A DNA stretch of 64,000 nt, from positions 496,001 to 560,000 of the forward strand of contig NZ_JACHGF010000002.1 of NCBI RefSeq assembly GCF_014202275.1, in the 5' to 3' direction. This DNA comes from Rhabdobacter roseus. GTDB taxonomy: Bacteria > Bacteroidota > Bacteroidia > Cytophagales > Spirosomataceae. This document shows, piece by piece, positions 53,619 to 62,848 of the stretch. Position 1 is the first letter of the stretch. Every line of letters begins with the position of its first letter. The notes below the pieces were generated by a model that was not told the DNA's origin, did not search any database, and saw nothing but the letters and a program-made list of their open reading frames with translations. A program made the position numbers and the translations under genes.

Positions 53619-55605
53619 CCTTGTACCGCACTATCAGGATAAAATAGCTCAGTTAAAAGGCCCTATTTTTGTTTTTGGCGCCAGCGGATTCATCGGAGCC
53701 AATCTTTTTAACGAAATATTTAAAGTACGAAAGGATTGCTACGCGCTCACCCACGACGCTACCAAAGCCTGGCGGCTCAAGCTCCTGAAAGTACCCTTTG
53801 AAAACATCATCCATTGCGATATTCTTTCGGGCCATTCCGTGCGGGAAGTCTTTAATCAGTACCAACCCCGAACGCTCTTCAACCTGGCGGCCTATGGCGC
53901 GTACAGCAAGCAGAATAACGTAAACCTAACCTACGAGACGAACGTCATCGGGACGGTGAATATTCTGCAAAACTGCACGAAGGAAAACGTATACATTCAC
54001 GCCGGAAGTAGCTCGGAATACGGCTTTAACTGCACCGCTCCGAGCGAAGAAGACCGGGTGGAGCCTAACAGCCACTACGCGGTATCGAAGGTGTCGGCGG
54101 CTTACCTGCTGGAGTACTACGCTCGCCTGCACGGCCTAAGTACCCTGAACTTGCGCTTGTATTCCATCTACGGCTACTGGGAAGAACCCGACCGCCTGGT
54201 ACCTCGCCTGATCGAAAACGCCCGGCAGGGGCGGCTGCCGTCCCTGGTTTCGCCCGATATTAGCCGGGACTTTCTGTTTGTGGACGACTGCGTGGAGGCT
54301 TTCCTGGACGCGGCACTGAACGTTCACGAGGGCATTTCGGGGAAATCATACAACGTGGCTACGGGTCATAAAACCACGATTGGTGATTTGGTAGACGTAG
54401 CCCGCGCGCAGTTTGGAATTGAACAAGTACCCCAGTGGGGTAGCATGGACAACCGCAAGTGGGACCTGGCCGATTGGTACGGAGACCCTACGGCTATCCA
54501 GCGCGACCTGGGCTGGCAGGCGCGTACCAGCCTGGAAGAGGGACTCACTAAAACCAAAAACTGGCAGGATAACGTCAGTTACGAAAGTACCATCATCCCG
54601 GCCTTCGAAAACCCCAAGCTCAACCCGGTCATCACGGCCATCATTGCCTGCTACCGCGACGCCCAGGCGATCCCGTACATGTACGACCGCCTCGTGAAGA
54701 CCTTCAACGAGCTGAAAGTACGGTATGAGATTATTTTTGTAAACGACAACTCACCCGACAACCAGGAAGAAGTGATCGACGCTATCTGCGAGCGGGACCC
54801 TAACGTCATCGGCATCAGCCACTCCCGCAACTTTGGCTCCCAGTCGGCTTTCCTGAGTGGGATGGAGATTGCAACCGGCGACGCCGTGGTGCTCATGGAC
54901 GGTGACCTGCAAGACCCCCCCGAAATCATCCCCGGTTTTTACGAAAAATGGATCGAAGGCTACGACGTGGTCTACGGCGTGCGGGTACAACGCGAAATGA
55001 AACCCCACATTCATTTTTTCTATAAATCTTTTTATAAATTGTTCCAAGGGCTCAGCTACGTCCCCATTCCTAGAGACGCGGGCGACTTCTCGATGATCGA
55101 CCGAAAAGTGGTGAAAGAGCTGGTGGATCTGCCCGAAACAGAGCAGTTTTTGCGCGGCCTGCGGGCCTGGGTGGGTTTTAAGCAAACGGGGGTACCTTAC
55201 GTGCGGCCCGAGCGGATGTTTGGCGTATCGACCAACAACTGGACCAAGAACATCTGGTGGGCTAAGAAGGCCATCTTTTCGTTTAGCTTTGCTCCGCTAG
55301 AGCTGATGAGCTACGCCGGATTCGCCCTCACGGGTCTATCCATTCTGGGGATCGTCTGGCAGATCCTGGCCAAGTTTCTGTTCTTCCCCGATACGCCTCG
55401 GGGCATCAGTACGGTCATTGTTTTGATTGTCTTCTTCGGCGGCCTCACGATTCTGGGTATTTCCTTCCTGGGAGAATATATTGCCAAGATTTTTGAAGAG
55501 ACCAAGAAAAGACCGAAGTTTATCCGTACCCGCATTCGGCGCGGTCCCAAAACGTACCGGTCGGCCGATGAAATCCGGACGCTGGTAAAACAACTCCGAA
55601 AATGA
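53611..55605 (+). CDS. Fused NAD-dependent sugar epimerase/dehydratase and GT2 glycosyltransferase
   Basis: The 664-residue protein has an extended-SDR domain (about 1-315) with the cofactor motif FGASGFIGANLF (22-33), Ser133/134 and Tyr156-x3-Lys160 (YAVSK), plus PxxNxGxG-like substrate loops. A GT2 transferase of the polyprenyl-phosphate type (about 340-664) follows, with ITAIIACYRDA, FVNDNSPDN, DGDLQDPP (Asp430, Asp432) and two C-terminal TM helices. The first half would make a nucleotide sugar and the second would load it on a lipid carrier. No stop or frameshift separates the halves. It overlaps both transketolase genes. Confidence 0.92.
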   Translation: MSDLVPHYQDKIAQLKGPIFVFGASGFIGANLFNEIFKVRKDCYALTHDATKAWRLKLLKVPFENIIHCDILSGHSVREVFNQYQPRTLFNLAAYGAYSKQNNVNLTYETNVIGTVNILQNCTKENVYIHAGSSSEYGFNCTAPSEEDRVEPNSHYAVSKVSAAYLLEYYARLHGLSTLNLRLYSIYGYWEEPDRLVPRLIENARQGRLPSLVSPDISRDFLFVDDCVEAFLDAALNVHEGISGKSYNVATGHKTTIGDLVDVARAQFGIEQVPQWGSMDNRKWDLADWYGDPTAIQRDLGWQARTSLEEGLTKTKNWQDNVSYESTIIPAFENPKLNPVITAIIACYRDAQAIPYMYDRLVKTFNELKVRYEIIFVNDNSPDNQEEVIDAICERDPNVIGISHSRNFGSQSAFLSGMEIATGDAVVLMDGDLQDPPEIIPGFYEKWIEGYDVVYGVRVQREMKPHIHFFYKSFYKLFQGLSYVPIPRDAGDFSMIDRKVVKELVDLPETEQFLRGLRAWVGFKQTGVPYVRPERMFGVSTNNWTKNIWWAKKAIFSFSFAPLELMSYAGFALTGLSILGIVWQILAKFLFFPDTPRGISTVIVLIVFFGGLTILGISFLGEYIAKIFEETKKRPKFIRTRIRRGPKTYRSADEIRTLVKQLRK

Positions 55606-56522
55606 GAAAAGAATTTTCTGCCACCATAGAACAGCTAGCCACTCAGGATGAATCCGTCCTGTTTATAACGGGTGACCTGGGTTACAGCGCCTTCGAAAAC
55701 CTCCGGGACCTCCTGGGTGATCGCTTCATCAACGCCGGCGTAGCCGAGCAGAACATGGTAGGTGTAGCGGCCGGTTTGGCCTACAAAGGCTTCAAAGTAT
55801 TTTGTTACAGCATTGCCCCTTTTGTGGTATACCGCTGCCTGGAGCAGTTCCGAAATGACGTTTGCTTCCACAACTTACCCGTTTTCCTGGTAGGGAACGG
55901 CGGCGGCTACGGCTACGGCATCATGGGGAGCAGCCACCACGCCCTCGAAGACCTTGCCTGCCTCAGTAGCATGCAAAATGTAAAAGCTTGGGTACCTGGT
56001 TTCTCGGATGAGGTAGAGCCCGTACTTCAACAAATAGTAGCCGAAGCCCGCCCTGCTTACCTGCGGCTCGGAGCTGGCCGTACTTGCCCACCGAGCAGCT
56101 ACCAGTCGGGCTCCTTCAAGGTACTTCATGAGGCACCGGGTGCCGGGATCACAGTCTTTGCGCTGGGGCCTATTGCTAACAACGTGCTGTTGGCGCTGAG
56201 CCAAAACGAAGCGTTACAAGCCCACGTAAATGTGATTTCGGCGCTTTACTTTCCTTTGCAGCTCAACGATGACATCCTGCAGCTGGTCCAGGCTGCTCCA
56301 CAGGTACTGGTGGCCGAAGAGCACGTGAGTATCGGTGGCCTGGCGCAGCAACTGTCGGTACAGCTGCTCGAAAAAGGCGTAAAAATCAGCTCCTTTGCCA
56401 GCCTGAAGGCCGAAGGATACCCCAACGGCAACTATGGCAGCCAGGCGTATCACCAGCGGGAGTCGGGCCTGGACGCCGAGTACCTGGCCCAACGGCTGCA
56501 CTATTTACTGAAAACCGCATGA
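55602..56522 (+). CDS. Transketolase, C-terminal (pyrimidine-binding) subunit
   Basis: The 306-residue protein provides the other half of the split transketolase. It has the catalytic Glu in INAGVAEQNMVGVAAGLAYKG, FAPFVVYRCLEQFRND-like segment, GGGYGYGIMGSSHHALEDLA, and a transketolase C-terminal domain (VLVAEEHVSIGGLAQQLSVQ). It starts inside the stop of the epimerase-GT fusion (ATGA) and its own stop overlaps the next start the same way. Together with the N-terminal subunit gene it brackets the fusion gene. Alternative readings include a related two-subunit TPP enzyme such as DXPS-like. Confidence 0.9.
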   Translation: MRKEFSATIEQLATQDESVLFITGDLGYSAFENLRDLLGDRFINAGVAEQNMVGVAAGLAYKGFKVFCYSIAPFVVYRCLEQFRNDVCFHNLPVFLVGNGGGYGYGIMGSSHHALEDLACLSSMQNVKAWVPGFSDEVEPVLQQIVAEARPAYLRLGAGRTCPPSSYQSGSFKVLHEAPGAGITVFALGPIANNVLLALSQNEALQAHVNVISALYFPLQLNDDILQLVQAAPQVLVAEEHVSIGGLAQQLSVQLLEKGVKISSFASLKAEGYPNGNYGSQAYHQRESGLDAEYLAQRLHYLLKTA

Positions 56523-58213
56523 CCCAACGGGCGCTTACCCTACTGGTCGGCCTGACACTCCTACTACCCCTGGTGATTTACTTCTGGGTATGGAATTACT
56601 ATGCCGTCAATGTGCCTAAGTGGGATGATCACGCCCTAAAAGCTTTTCTCGTAGAGTACCTTCAAGCCCCCAACTGGCAGGCTAAATGGGCCGCTCTCTT
56701 CCGGCAGCACAACGAGCACCGCATTGTGCTCACGCGGCTGCTAGCCTGGTGGGACTATGCCTTAATGGGTAGCCTTAATTTCAGGCATCTCATGCTGGCG
56801 GGCAACCTCCTTTTGGTGGGTGTCATTGGTTTGTGGTGGGTACTTTTACACCGCAACCAAAAGCCCTTTTATACCCTGCTGCCGGTACCGTTTCTCTGGC
56901 TCACCTTAGCCCACTGGGAAAACATGTACTGGGGCATGTCGGCCGTTCAAAACTTTGGCGTCGTTAGCCTGCTGGTTTGGACTCTTTATCTGGTGGTTTC
57001 GCGTCGGTTGGTTTTTTTTCTGCTGGCTCTGCCCCTGGCCGGTCTGACCCTCCTTACCAGCGGCAACGGCTTGCTGGTGCTGCCCATTGGGGCTTTGCTC
57101 CTGCTACTTTCCAAAGAAGGCAAGCGGTTGGTGGCCTGGCTGGTGACGAGCGGCCTGTACGCCTACCTCTACTTTAGTACCTACCAGAAACCCGCCTATA
57201 ACCCCGAATCGAAGGCTACGTTTGGGGCCTTGCTGAAAGGGTACATGGCTTTTTTGGGCTCCTTTGCGGAAGCTTTCCCCGTGAAAGACCACCTCGGCTG
57301 GAGCGTCGGCCTGGGCACTGTTCTTTTCCTGGTGGCTCTTTCCATTGCCCTGACTACGGCCTTTCGGCTCCTCCGCAACCGGTATGATCAGGATTTTTCC
57401 CGGGCTACCGATCTTTTCTGCCTGGGTACTTTGCTGTTCATTTTGGGTACGGCCGTGATCGTAGTCAATGGCCGGGCGGGCTTCGGCCTGGAAGTACTGC
57501 TGACCAGCCGCTACAAGCCCTACTCGTTTTTGTTGCTGTTGATTGCGTATCTCTACATTGTCATCCCGATCCGGGGTAGTTTTCTCTCACCCTATGTATC
57601 GGGCATTGTACTTCTGAATGCTATGTACAGCGTCTTTAGCTACCACTACCACTTGGTCGATGCCTTCAATTTCCGTAAGTTTCAGACCACAAATCAGTTC
57701 AATTGGACCTACCCGGATAAAGAGTTAAAGCCACAGACCGATACCAGCCTGGCGGGTAACCTGGTCGCGAAAACGCCGTTGCTTTATGATCAATGGGTAC
57801 CCCTCCTGCGAGCGGCCCACCGCCAGTCCTTTGCAGGCAATACCAACGGCATGCTCCAGCTCTGGGAAAGTACCACCTTTACCCCCCAGAAAGACGCACT
57901 GCTTGTTTCTCAGAGTACGTTCAATAGCCAGCGCTTACAAGATAGCGGCGTGTACGTGGTACTAAGCTCCCGGCAGCGGTACTACATCTACCCTACCTAC
58001 CGCAGGCGTAACACCAACCGCAAGCAGTTGTTTCTGCATCAACAGTACTTTGCGCCCGGCTATCAGGTAGAAATCCCCCACAGCGAGCTGGAACCAGGGC
58101 GCTACGCCGTTGGCCTGGCGTGGCAGCAGGGCAGCCGCACGGGCGTCTATTTTAGTAAAGATTCGATCACAAGCGTGGCCACACCTCAGAAAAGCATTCG
58201 CACGAATTGGTAA
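56519..58213 (+). CDS. Polytopic membrane protein of unknown function (glycan locus)
   Basis: The 564-residue protein has about ten TM helices. After the first helix it has VPKWDDHALKAFLVEYL, an acidic loop as in GT-C transferases, then HNEHRIVLTRLLAWWDYAL. The C-terminal 150 residues are soluble and beta-rich (VYVVLSSRQRYYIYP, VEIPHSELEPGRYAVGLAW). The loop acidic pair and context suggest a GT-C-type transferase or flippase-like partner. The overlap with the transketolase subunit (ATGA, 56519-56522) supports one operon. Confidence 0.75.
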   Translation: MTQRALTLLVGLTLLLPLVIYFWVWNYYAVNVPKWDDHALKAFLVEYLQAPNWQAKWAALFRQHNEHRIVLTRLLAWWDYALMGSLNFRHLMLAGNLLLVGVIGLWWVLLHRNQKPFYTLLPVPFLWLTLAHWENMYWGMSAVQNFGVVSLLVWTLYLVVSRRLVFFLLALPLAGLTLLTSGNGLLVLPIGALLLLLSKEGKRLVAWLVTSGLYAYLYFSTYQKPAYNPESKATFGALLKGYMAFLGSFAEAFPVKDHLGWSVGLGTVLFLVALSIALTTAFRLLRNRYDQDFSRATDLFCLGTLLFILGTAVIVVNGRAGFGLEVLLTSRYKPYSFLLLLIAYLYIVIPIRGSFLSPYVSGIVLLNAMYSVFSYHYHLVDAFNFRKFQTTNQFNWTYPDKELKPQTDTSLAGNLVAKTPLLYDQWVPLLRAAHRQSFAGNTNGMLQLWESTTFTPQKDALLVSQSTFNSQRLQDSGVYVVLSSRQRYYIYPTYRRRNTNRKQLFLHQQYFAPGYQVEIPHSELEPGRYAVGLAWQQGSRTGVYFSKDSITSVATPQKSIRTNW

Positions 58214-58220
58214 TTTAAAC

Positions 58221-59327
58221 ATGCGTACAACAGCAAACGGGTACCTTATTCAACTGGATGGACTGCGCTTTGTCGCCGTGGGCCTAGTACTGGGAGATCA
58301 CCTGATGGCCGACGTAAACACCATTCCGTTCGGGCCTTTGGGCGTCACGCTTTTTTTTGTGCTCAGTGGGTTCCTCATCACCCGGATACTAATCACCAGC
58401 CGGGACAAAACCCTGGGCCAGCCGGGCGGGCTGGGTACGTACCTTCGAAAATTTTTCATTCGAAGAACCCTACGCATTTTCCCCATTTATTACATCACCG
58501 TTTTTGTCCTGTACCTCCTCGACGAGCCGCCCGTGCGGGATACCATTGCCTGGATTGTCCTGTACGCGACGAATATCTACATTGCCGTCAACCAGAGCTG
58601 GATGGGAACGATCGACCACTTCTGGTCACTGGCCGTAGAAGAGCAGTTTTACATCTTTTTCCCGTTTGTTATTTTTTTTATTCCCAGGCGCTGGCTGATC
58701 CCGTTGTTCATCACCATGGTAGTAAGTAGCGTAGTACTTCGGGCTATTTTTTACCGGGCCGGGTTCGACTGGATGGTCAACTACGTAAGTACCCCCACCT
58801 GTCTCGACTCCTTCGGACTGGGCGGCCTTATGGCCTGGATGCAGCTTCAGCGTAAAGACTTCTTTGTCAAACTATTTCGCAACCCTCTGTGGGTTTGGCT
58901 TGGGTTAGCATCGTGGGTGCTGGTGGTATACTGGTCAAAGACCTTCGTGGAGGTACATAACGTGGCCAATGATGTGTGGGAGCGCCTGTTTGGTTCGCTG
59001 TTTTGCTTCTTCCTCATTGGCAAGGCGGTGGTAGGTTTTGAGGGCGGGATGCGCTGGTTTCTGGAAAATCCGGTCAGCAACTACCTGGGCAAGATCAGCT
59101 ACGGACTATACCTCTACCACAACTTTGTGTACAATCACTACCATACTCAGGCGGGCCACCCCACGCTACGGCTATTGCACAAAATTCATCAGTACATCCC
59201 GGCGCTCAAGGGCGTTGTCGTATTTGAAGTGGCGTACTTTTTTTTACTTACGGTATTGGTAGCGTCTTTGTCCTGGCATTTGATCGAAAAACCCATTAAC
59301 CAGCTGAAGGATCGGTACGCTCGCTAA
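58221..59327 (+). CDS. Acyltransferase-3 family membrane protein (OafA/YrhL type)
   Basis: The 368-residue protein has about ten TM helices and the acyltransferase-3 pattern: QLDGLRFVAVGLVLGDHL (His near the end of the first helix), FVLSGFLITRI, the RxxR-like FIRRTLRIFPIYY and HFWSLAVEEQFYIFFPFVI. It would O-acylate, usually acetylate, sugars of a surface glycan. The ATG at 58221 is preferred to an upstream one that lies within the preceding gene. It follows that gene by seven bases. Confidence 0.92.
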   Translation: MRTTANGYLIQLDGLRFVAVGLVLGDHLMADVNTIPFGPLGVTLFFVLSGFLITRILITSRDKTLGQPGGLGTYLRKFFIRRTLRIFPIYYITVFVLYLLDEPPVRDTIAWIVLYATNIYIAVNQSWMGTIDHFWSLAVEEQFYIFFPFVIFFIPRRWLIPLFITMVVSSVVLRAIFYRAGFDWMVNYVSTPTCLDSFGLGGLMAWMQLQRKDFFVKLFRNPLWVWLGLASWVLVVYWSKTFVEVHNVANDVWERLFGSLFCFFLIGKAVVGFEGGMRWFLENPVSNYLGKISYGLYLYHNFVYNHYHTQAGHPTLRLLHKIHQYIPALKGVVVFEVAYFFLLTVLVASLSWHLIEKPINQLKDRYAR

Positions 59328-59366
59328 ATAAAAAAAAATCTACCGTACAAACTACGTCCTATTTAT

Positions 59367-59374
59367 TAATTTTG
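59367..59374 (+). promoter_or_regulatory. Candidate -7 element upstream of the second GT2 gene
   Basis: TAATTTTG matches TAnnTTTG and is 29 bases before the start at 59403, in the only real gap (75 bases) of this part of the locus. No -33 element was found, so it may simply be an AT-rich chance match. Confidence 0.3.
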
Positions 59375-59402
59375 CCCCAATTAGTTAACTTACAACACTT
59401 AC

Positions 59403-60152
59403 ATGACCTTTGTACTGAGCATCGTAATGCCCGCATATAACGAGCAGGATTGCATCGAAAAAGTAGTTGAAAACTGGACAGATTTTTTAGCAAAGAAATT
59501 TCCCGGACAACCCACCACCCTCATTGTCATCAACGACGGCTCCAAAGACCGCACCGGCGAGTTGCTGGATCGTATAAAACAAACCAATTCCCGCCTTACG
59601 GTGGTGCATCAGAAAAACGGCGGACACGGCAATGCGGTCGTTCACGGCTACCGCAAGGCCCTTGAATTAAACTCCGAGTACGTGTTTCAGACCGACAGTG
59701 ACGACCAATTCATCACCGACGACTTCGACAAGCTCTGGTCCAGACGCCAGGAGTCTGACTTTATTCTGGGCTACCGGCAGGTACGGCACGACGCGGGCGT
59801 TCGGCTTTTTATTACCAAATTTCTGCGTAATACCATTTCTTCCATTTACGGTACCTACATTCTAGACAGCAATATTCCCTTTAGGCTCATTAAGGGTACT
59901 TTCCTGCAAAAACTCATGGACCAACTACCCAATCCTGAGCCTTTTGCACCCAATATTTTCCTGTCGGTGATGGCTAAGAAAGCGGGACAAAAATTACTGG
60001 ATATTCCCATTACCCACAAAGATCGGGAGACGGGCCAGGTTTCGATCGTGAAGTGGACCCTTTGGAAAGTGTGTATACGTAGTTTCAAAGAACTCATGCG
60101 CTTCCGGCTGGAACTCAACGACAAAGTGAAAGCCATTCGCTCAACAAACTGA
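59403..60152 (+). CDS. GT2-family glycosyltransferase (polyprenyl-phosphate type)
   Basis: The 249-residue protein has the GT-A fold signatures LSIVMPAYNEQDCIEKVV, VINDGSKDRT and FQTDSDDQF (DxD-like). It ends in a short basic, non-TM tail. It resembles DPM1-like enzymes that transfer hexose from a nucleotide donor to a polyprenyl-phosphate, but the acceptor is not determined. It is followed by the 894-residue unknown gene after only five bases. Confidence 0.92.
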   Translation: MTFVLSIVMPAYNEQDCIEKVVENWTDFLAKKFPGQPTTLIVINDGSKDRTGELLDRIKQTNSRLTVVHQKNGGHGNAVVHGYRKALELNSEYVFQTDSDDQFITDDFDKLWSRRQESDFILGYRQVRHDAGVRLFITKFLRNTISSIYGTYILDSNIPFRLIKGTFLQKLMDQLPNPEPFAPNIFLSVMAKKAGQKLLDIPITHKDRETGQVSIVKWTLWKVCIRSFKELMRFRLELNDKVKAIRSTN

Positions 60153-60157
60153 TTGCT

Positions 60158-62842
60158 GTGCTGAGGAAATACGCCCCACCCGTTTTTGTAGCACTGCTCG
60201 TGATCATAGCGGGGTACTACCTGCTGAGGTGGTGGGGGCGCTCACAGGCCGCCTGGCAGTACATTCCGGCCTCGGCGATGGCGGTCATTACCAGCGACCG
60301 GCTCCAGGATTCCAGTTTCGTGGTATCCGAAGCCAATATTGACGTGAAGTCGTTACCCATCGTGGATGTGGCCAACGATAATCTGACGCTGCTCAACTGG
60401 CTGGCTACGGACCCCACCGCCATCCGTAATTTTTTGGCTCGTAAAACCATTACCTTTTCCTATCATCCGGGCACCGGGAACAGCCAGGGGGTGATCATGT
60501 ACATTCCGATTGCCAACGAAAACGAAAAGCGCTGGCTGGAAAATCCGCCGAATCCGGACATCCGGATGTTACATCATACCTACCAAAGCGCCCGAATCAC
60601 GGACATCAATGATGCCAACTCCCGCTCGCTTTTTTCTTACCTGGTCAAGGACGACTACCTCATTCTGAGCCATTACGGCAACCTGATCGAGGACGTGGTG
60701 CGGGAGTCGAGCTCCGGCATCAAGTCCTTTTTGATGCAATCCAAGTTTGAGTTTTCCAATGATGCCCCCTATGCGCTGAGTATCTACCTAAAACGCGTTT
60801 CGGGATCTGCGGGTTTGCTGCCCATCACTTTTTCTCCGTCCTTAGCCAACTTTGCGCAGGTACTTCCCGCCTACCAGGATTACCACCTGGAGGTAGACAA
60901 AAAGACGGGTGCGCTGCACTTCAAGTCGCTGGGCTGTGATATAGACCAAAACTACCTCACGGGCTGGCTGGATAAACAAGCCGGAGCGCCCTTTCGGCAC
61001 CAAAGCCATATTTCCCAGCAAACCTCCTACCTATACCGGGTAGCGAGCAAAGACAGCGCGGCCTTCCGCGTAAACTACCTGAAATGGCACCAGCAGTACG
61101 CCTCGCCCGCCTGGAGCAAGGTAAACTACTACGTGGGCAAAGAAAGTACCCAGCTACTGCGCAACCTAGGGCCGGAGGTGATCCTGTGCCAACTGGAGGA
61201 GAGCAACAGCGTCAGCGACGGCAAGGTACTTCTGGTCACGCTTTCCAACTACGACAAAATTCGGCCGCTGCTCAAGAAACTCGCCCAGCTCTCTACTTCA
61301 GAGTCCGGCGTGGCAGTGGATAAGTTTCAGGGATATGATCTCTACTCTTTGGCCATTCCTGAGCTTCCGCAGGCGCTTTTTGGAAATCTATTTACGGGCT
61401 TTGCGCGGAGCTACGTGACCTACGTGGAGCCGTATCTGGTGGTGAGTAACAACCCGCAGGCCTTACGCAACTACCTGGTTGACTACGAAAACCAGCTCAC
61501 CTGGAAGCAGTCTCCCGAATACGACAGCCTCCTGGCCACGGCCGACTCGCAGGCTCAGCTTTCGATGGTCTTGAACTTGCAAAAATCAAAGACCGGGCTG
61601 GCGCGCGCAAGTACCAAGTCTTACGCCGAGCTGACATCGGAGATCGAAAGCGTGATTTACCAATGTCGGTTTGAAGGAAAAACGGCTTTCCCGGAACTCA
61701 TACTGAACCCCAAAAAGCGCCGTACCTCCAGCAAGGTACTGAACAAAACCTTCCTCAACGTGGACGTGGAGTGGCCCGTGATGTACGATTCGCTGCTCGT
61801 GGCTTTGCAAAATCCCGTCGATGGCAATTCGGAACTTTTACTAACCGACAAAACCTATAAGCTACTTAAGGTCAATAATCTCAAAACCGGTGAGGCCGAA
61901 TCCATTACGCAGCTGGATGGAGAAATCGTAACGCCCGCCTTCAAAGTCGACTTCCTGAACATTGGTCGCCAGCAGCGGATCGTCGCTACCGCTAACAGCC
62001 TCTACACCCTCGACGAAGACGACGCCGACCTGGTAACTACCCTTACCGCCACGCTGCCTTCGGCGAGCCCCATTAAGGCGCTCTACCGGGTAGAAGGCGG
62101 CAAAGAGGGAAGCAGCCGCTTTGTGGTTCAAGATGCCAACCAGGACATTTACCTGTGGGAGCAGGTATTCCAAGTACCCCGTAAAATCAACCGTTTTGTG
62201 CGTTTTGAGAGCATCAGCCGTCCGGTGGTGTCGCTCAACCTGCAAGGGAATCGCTTCTTCATCGTTACGCAGCGCAATGGAAAAATCTTTCTCCTGAAAG
62301 AATCAGGACTGGTGGTGCCAGGCTTCCCCGCCGACATCCTCACCCGCGCGGAAGGCGCTTTCACCTGGACCCAAAACGCCACGTCAGCCCAACCCGAGCT
62401 GGTGGGTGTAAGTACCCTGGGGGAGCTCATCACGATTGACCTGAACGGGCAAATCACCACCCGTCGGCAATTGCTTCGTCCCGAGCCCAGTTCCCGCTTC
62501 CGCACGTTGTTCGACAAAAATTCACTCGACTGGCTTATTCTGCGCCTCTCAGACAACAAGGCGGCCATCCTGAATAAGGAAGGACAAGAGCTCTTCGAGA
62601 TCAAAAATGTACAGCCCAACGCCGAGCTCCAGTACCACTTTTTTGGGGTCGATAACCGTTTTATTACCATTGGCTCCCGGGGGTACACATCGGTTTTCGA
62701 CCTGACCGGCCGACGGCTGGGCGATAAGCCGATCCCTTCGGAGATTCCGGTGAGCGTGACCTACCAGGCCCCCTACTACAAGTTATTTATCTTTGGTCGA
62801 TCTCAAGACAAAATCCAGACTTGGTCCATCAAACTTCGATAA
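60158..62842 (+). CDS. Large membrane-anchored protein of unknown function (894 aa)
   Basis: It starts at GTG (60158) with an N-terminal TM helix (VFVALLVIIAGYYLLRWW, about 9-26); a later ATG would lose the anchor. Residues about 30-560 have the look of DUF3352-type domains (AITSDR..., YLVKDDYLILSHYGNLIEDV, YLVVSNNPQALRNYL) that fold as large exported alpha/beta domains. Residues about 570-894 look like a beta-propeller (FFIVTQRNGKIFLLKES, LVGVSTLGELITIDLNGQ). The precise family is unknown. Position in the glycan locus suggests assembly, export or sensing of the glycan. Confidence 0.75.
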   Translation: MLRKYAPPVFVALLVIIAGYYLLRWWGRSQAAWQYIPASAMAVITSDRLQDSSFVVSEANIDVKSLPIVDVANDNLTLLNWLATDPTAIRNFLARKTITFSYHPGTGNSQGVIMYIPIANENEKRWLENPPNPDIRMLHHTYQSARITDINDANSRSLFSYLVKDDYLILSHYGNLIEDVVRESSSGIKSFLMQSKFEFSNDAPYALSIYLKRVSGSAGLLPITFSPSLANFAQVLPAYQDYHLEVDKKTGALHFKSLGCDIDQNYLTGWLDKQAGAPFRHQSHISQQTSYLYRVASKDSAAFRVNYLKWHQQYASPAWSKVNYYVGKESTQLLRNLGPEVILCQLEESNSVSDGKVLLVTLSNYDKIRPLLKKLAQLSTSESGVAVDKFQGYDLYSLAIPELPQALFGNLFTGFARSYVTYVEPYLVVSNNPQALRNYLVDYENQLTWKQSPEYDSLLATADSQAQLSMVLNLQKSKTGLARASTKSYAELTSEIESVIYQCRFEGKTAFPELILNPKKRRTSSKVLNKTFLNVDVEWPVMYDSLLVALQNPVDGNSELLLTDKTYKLLKVNNLKTGEAESITQLDGEIVTPAFKVDFLNIGRQQRIVATANSLYTLDEDDADLVTTLTATLPSASPIKALYRVEGGKEGSSRFVVQDANQDIYLWEQVFQVPRKINRFVRFESISRPVVSLNLQGNRFFIVTQRNGKIFLLKESGLVVPGFPADILTRAEGAFTWTQNATSAQPELVGVSTLGELITIDLNGQITTRRQLLRPEPSSRFRTLFDKNSLDWLILRLSDNKAAILNKEGQELFEIKNVQPNAELQYHFFGVDNRFITIGSRGYTSVFDLTGRRLGDKPIPSEIPVSVTYQAPYYKLFIFGRSQDKIQTWSIKLR

Positions 62843-62848
62843 AGCCGC

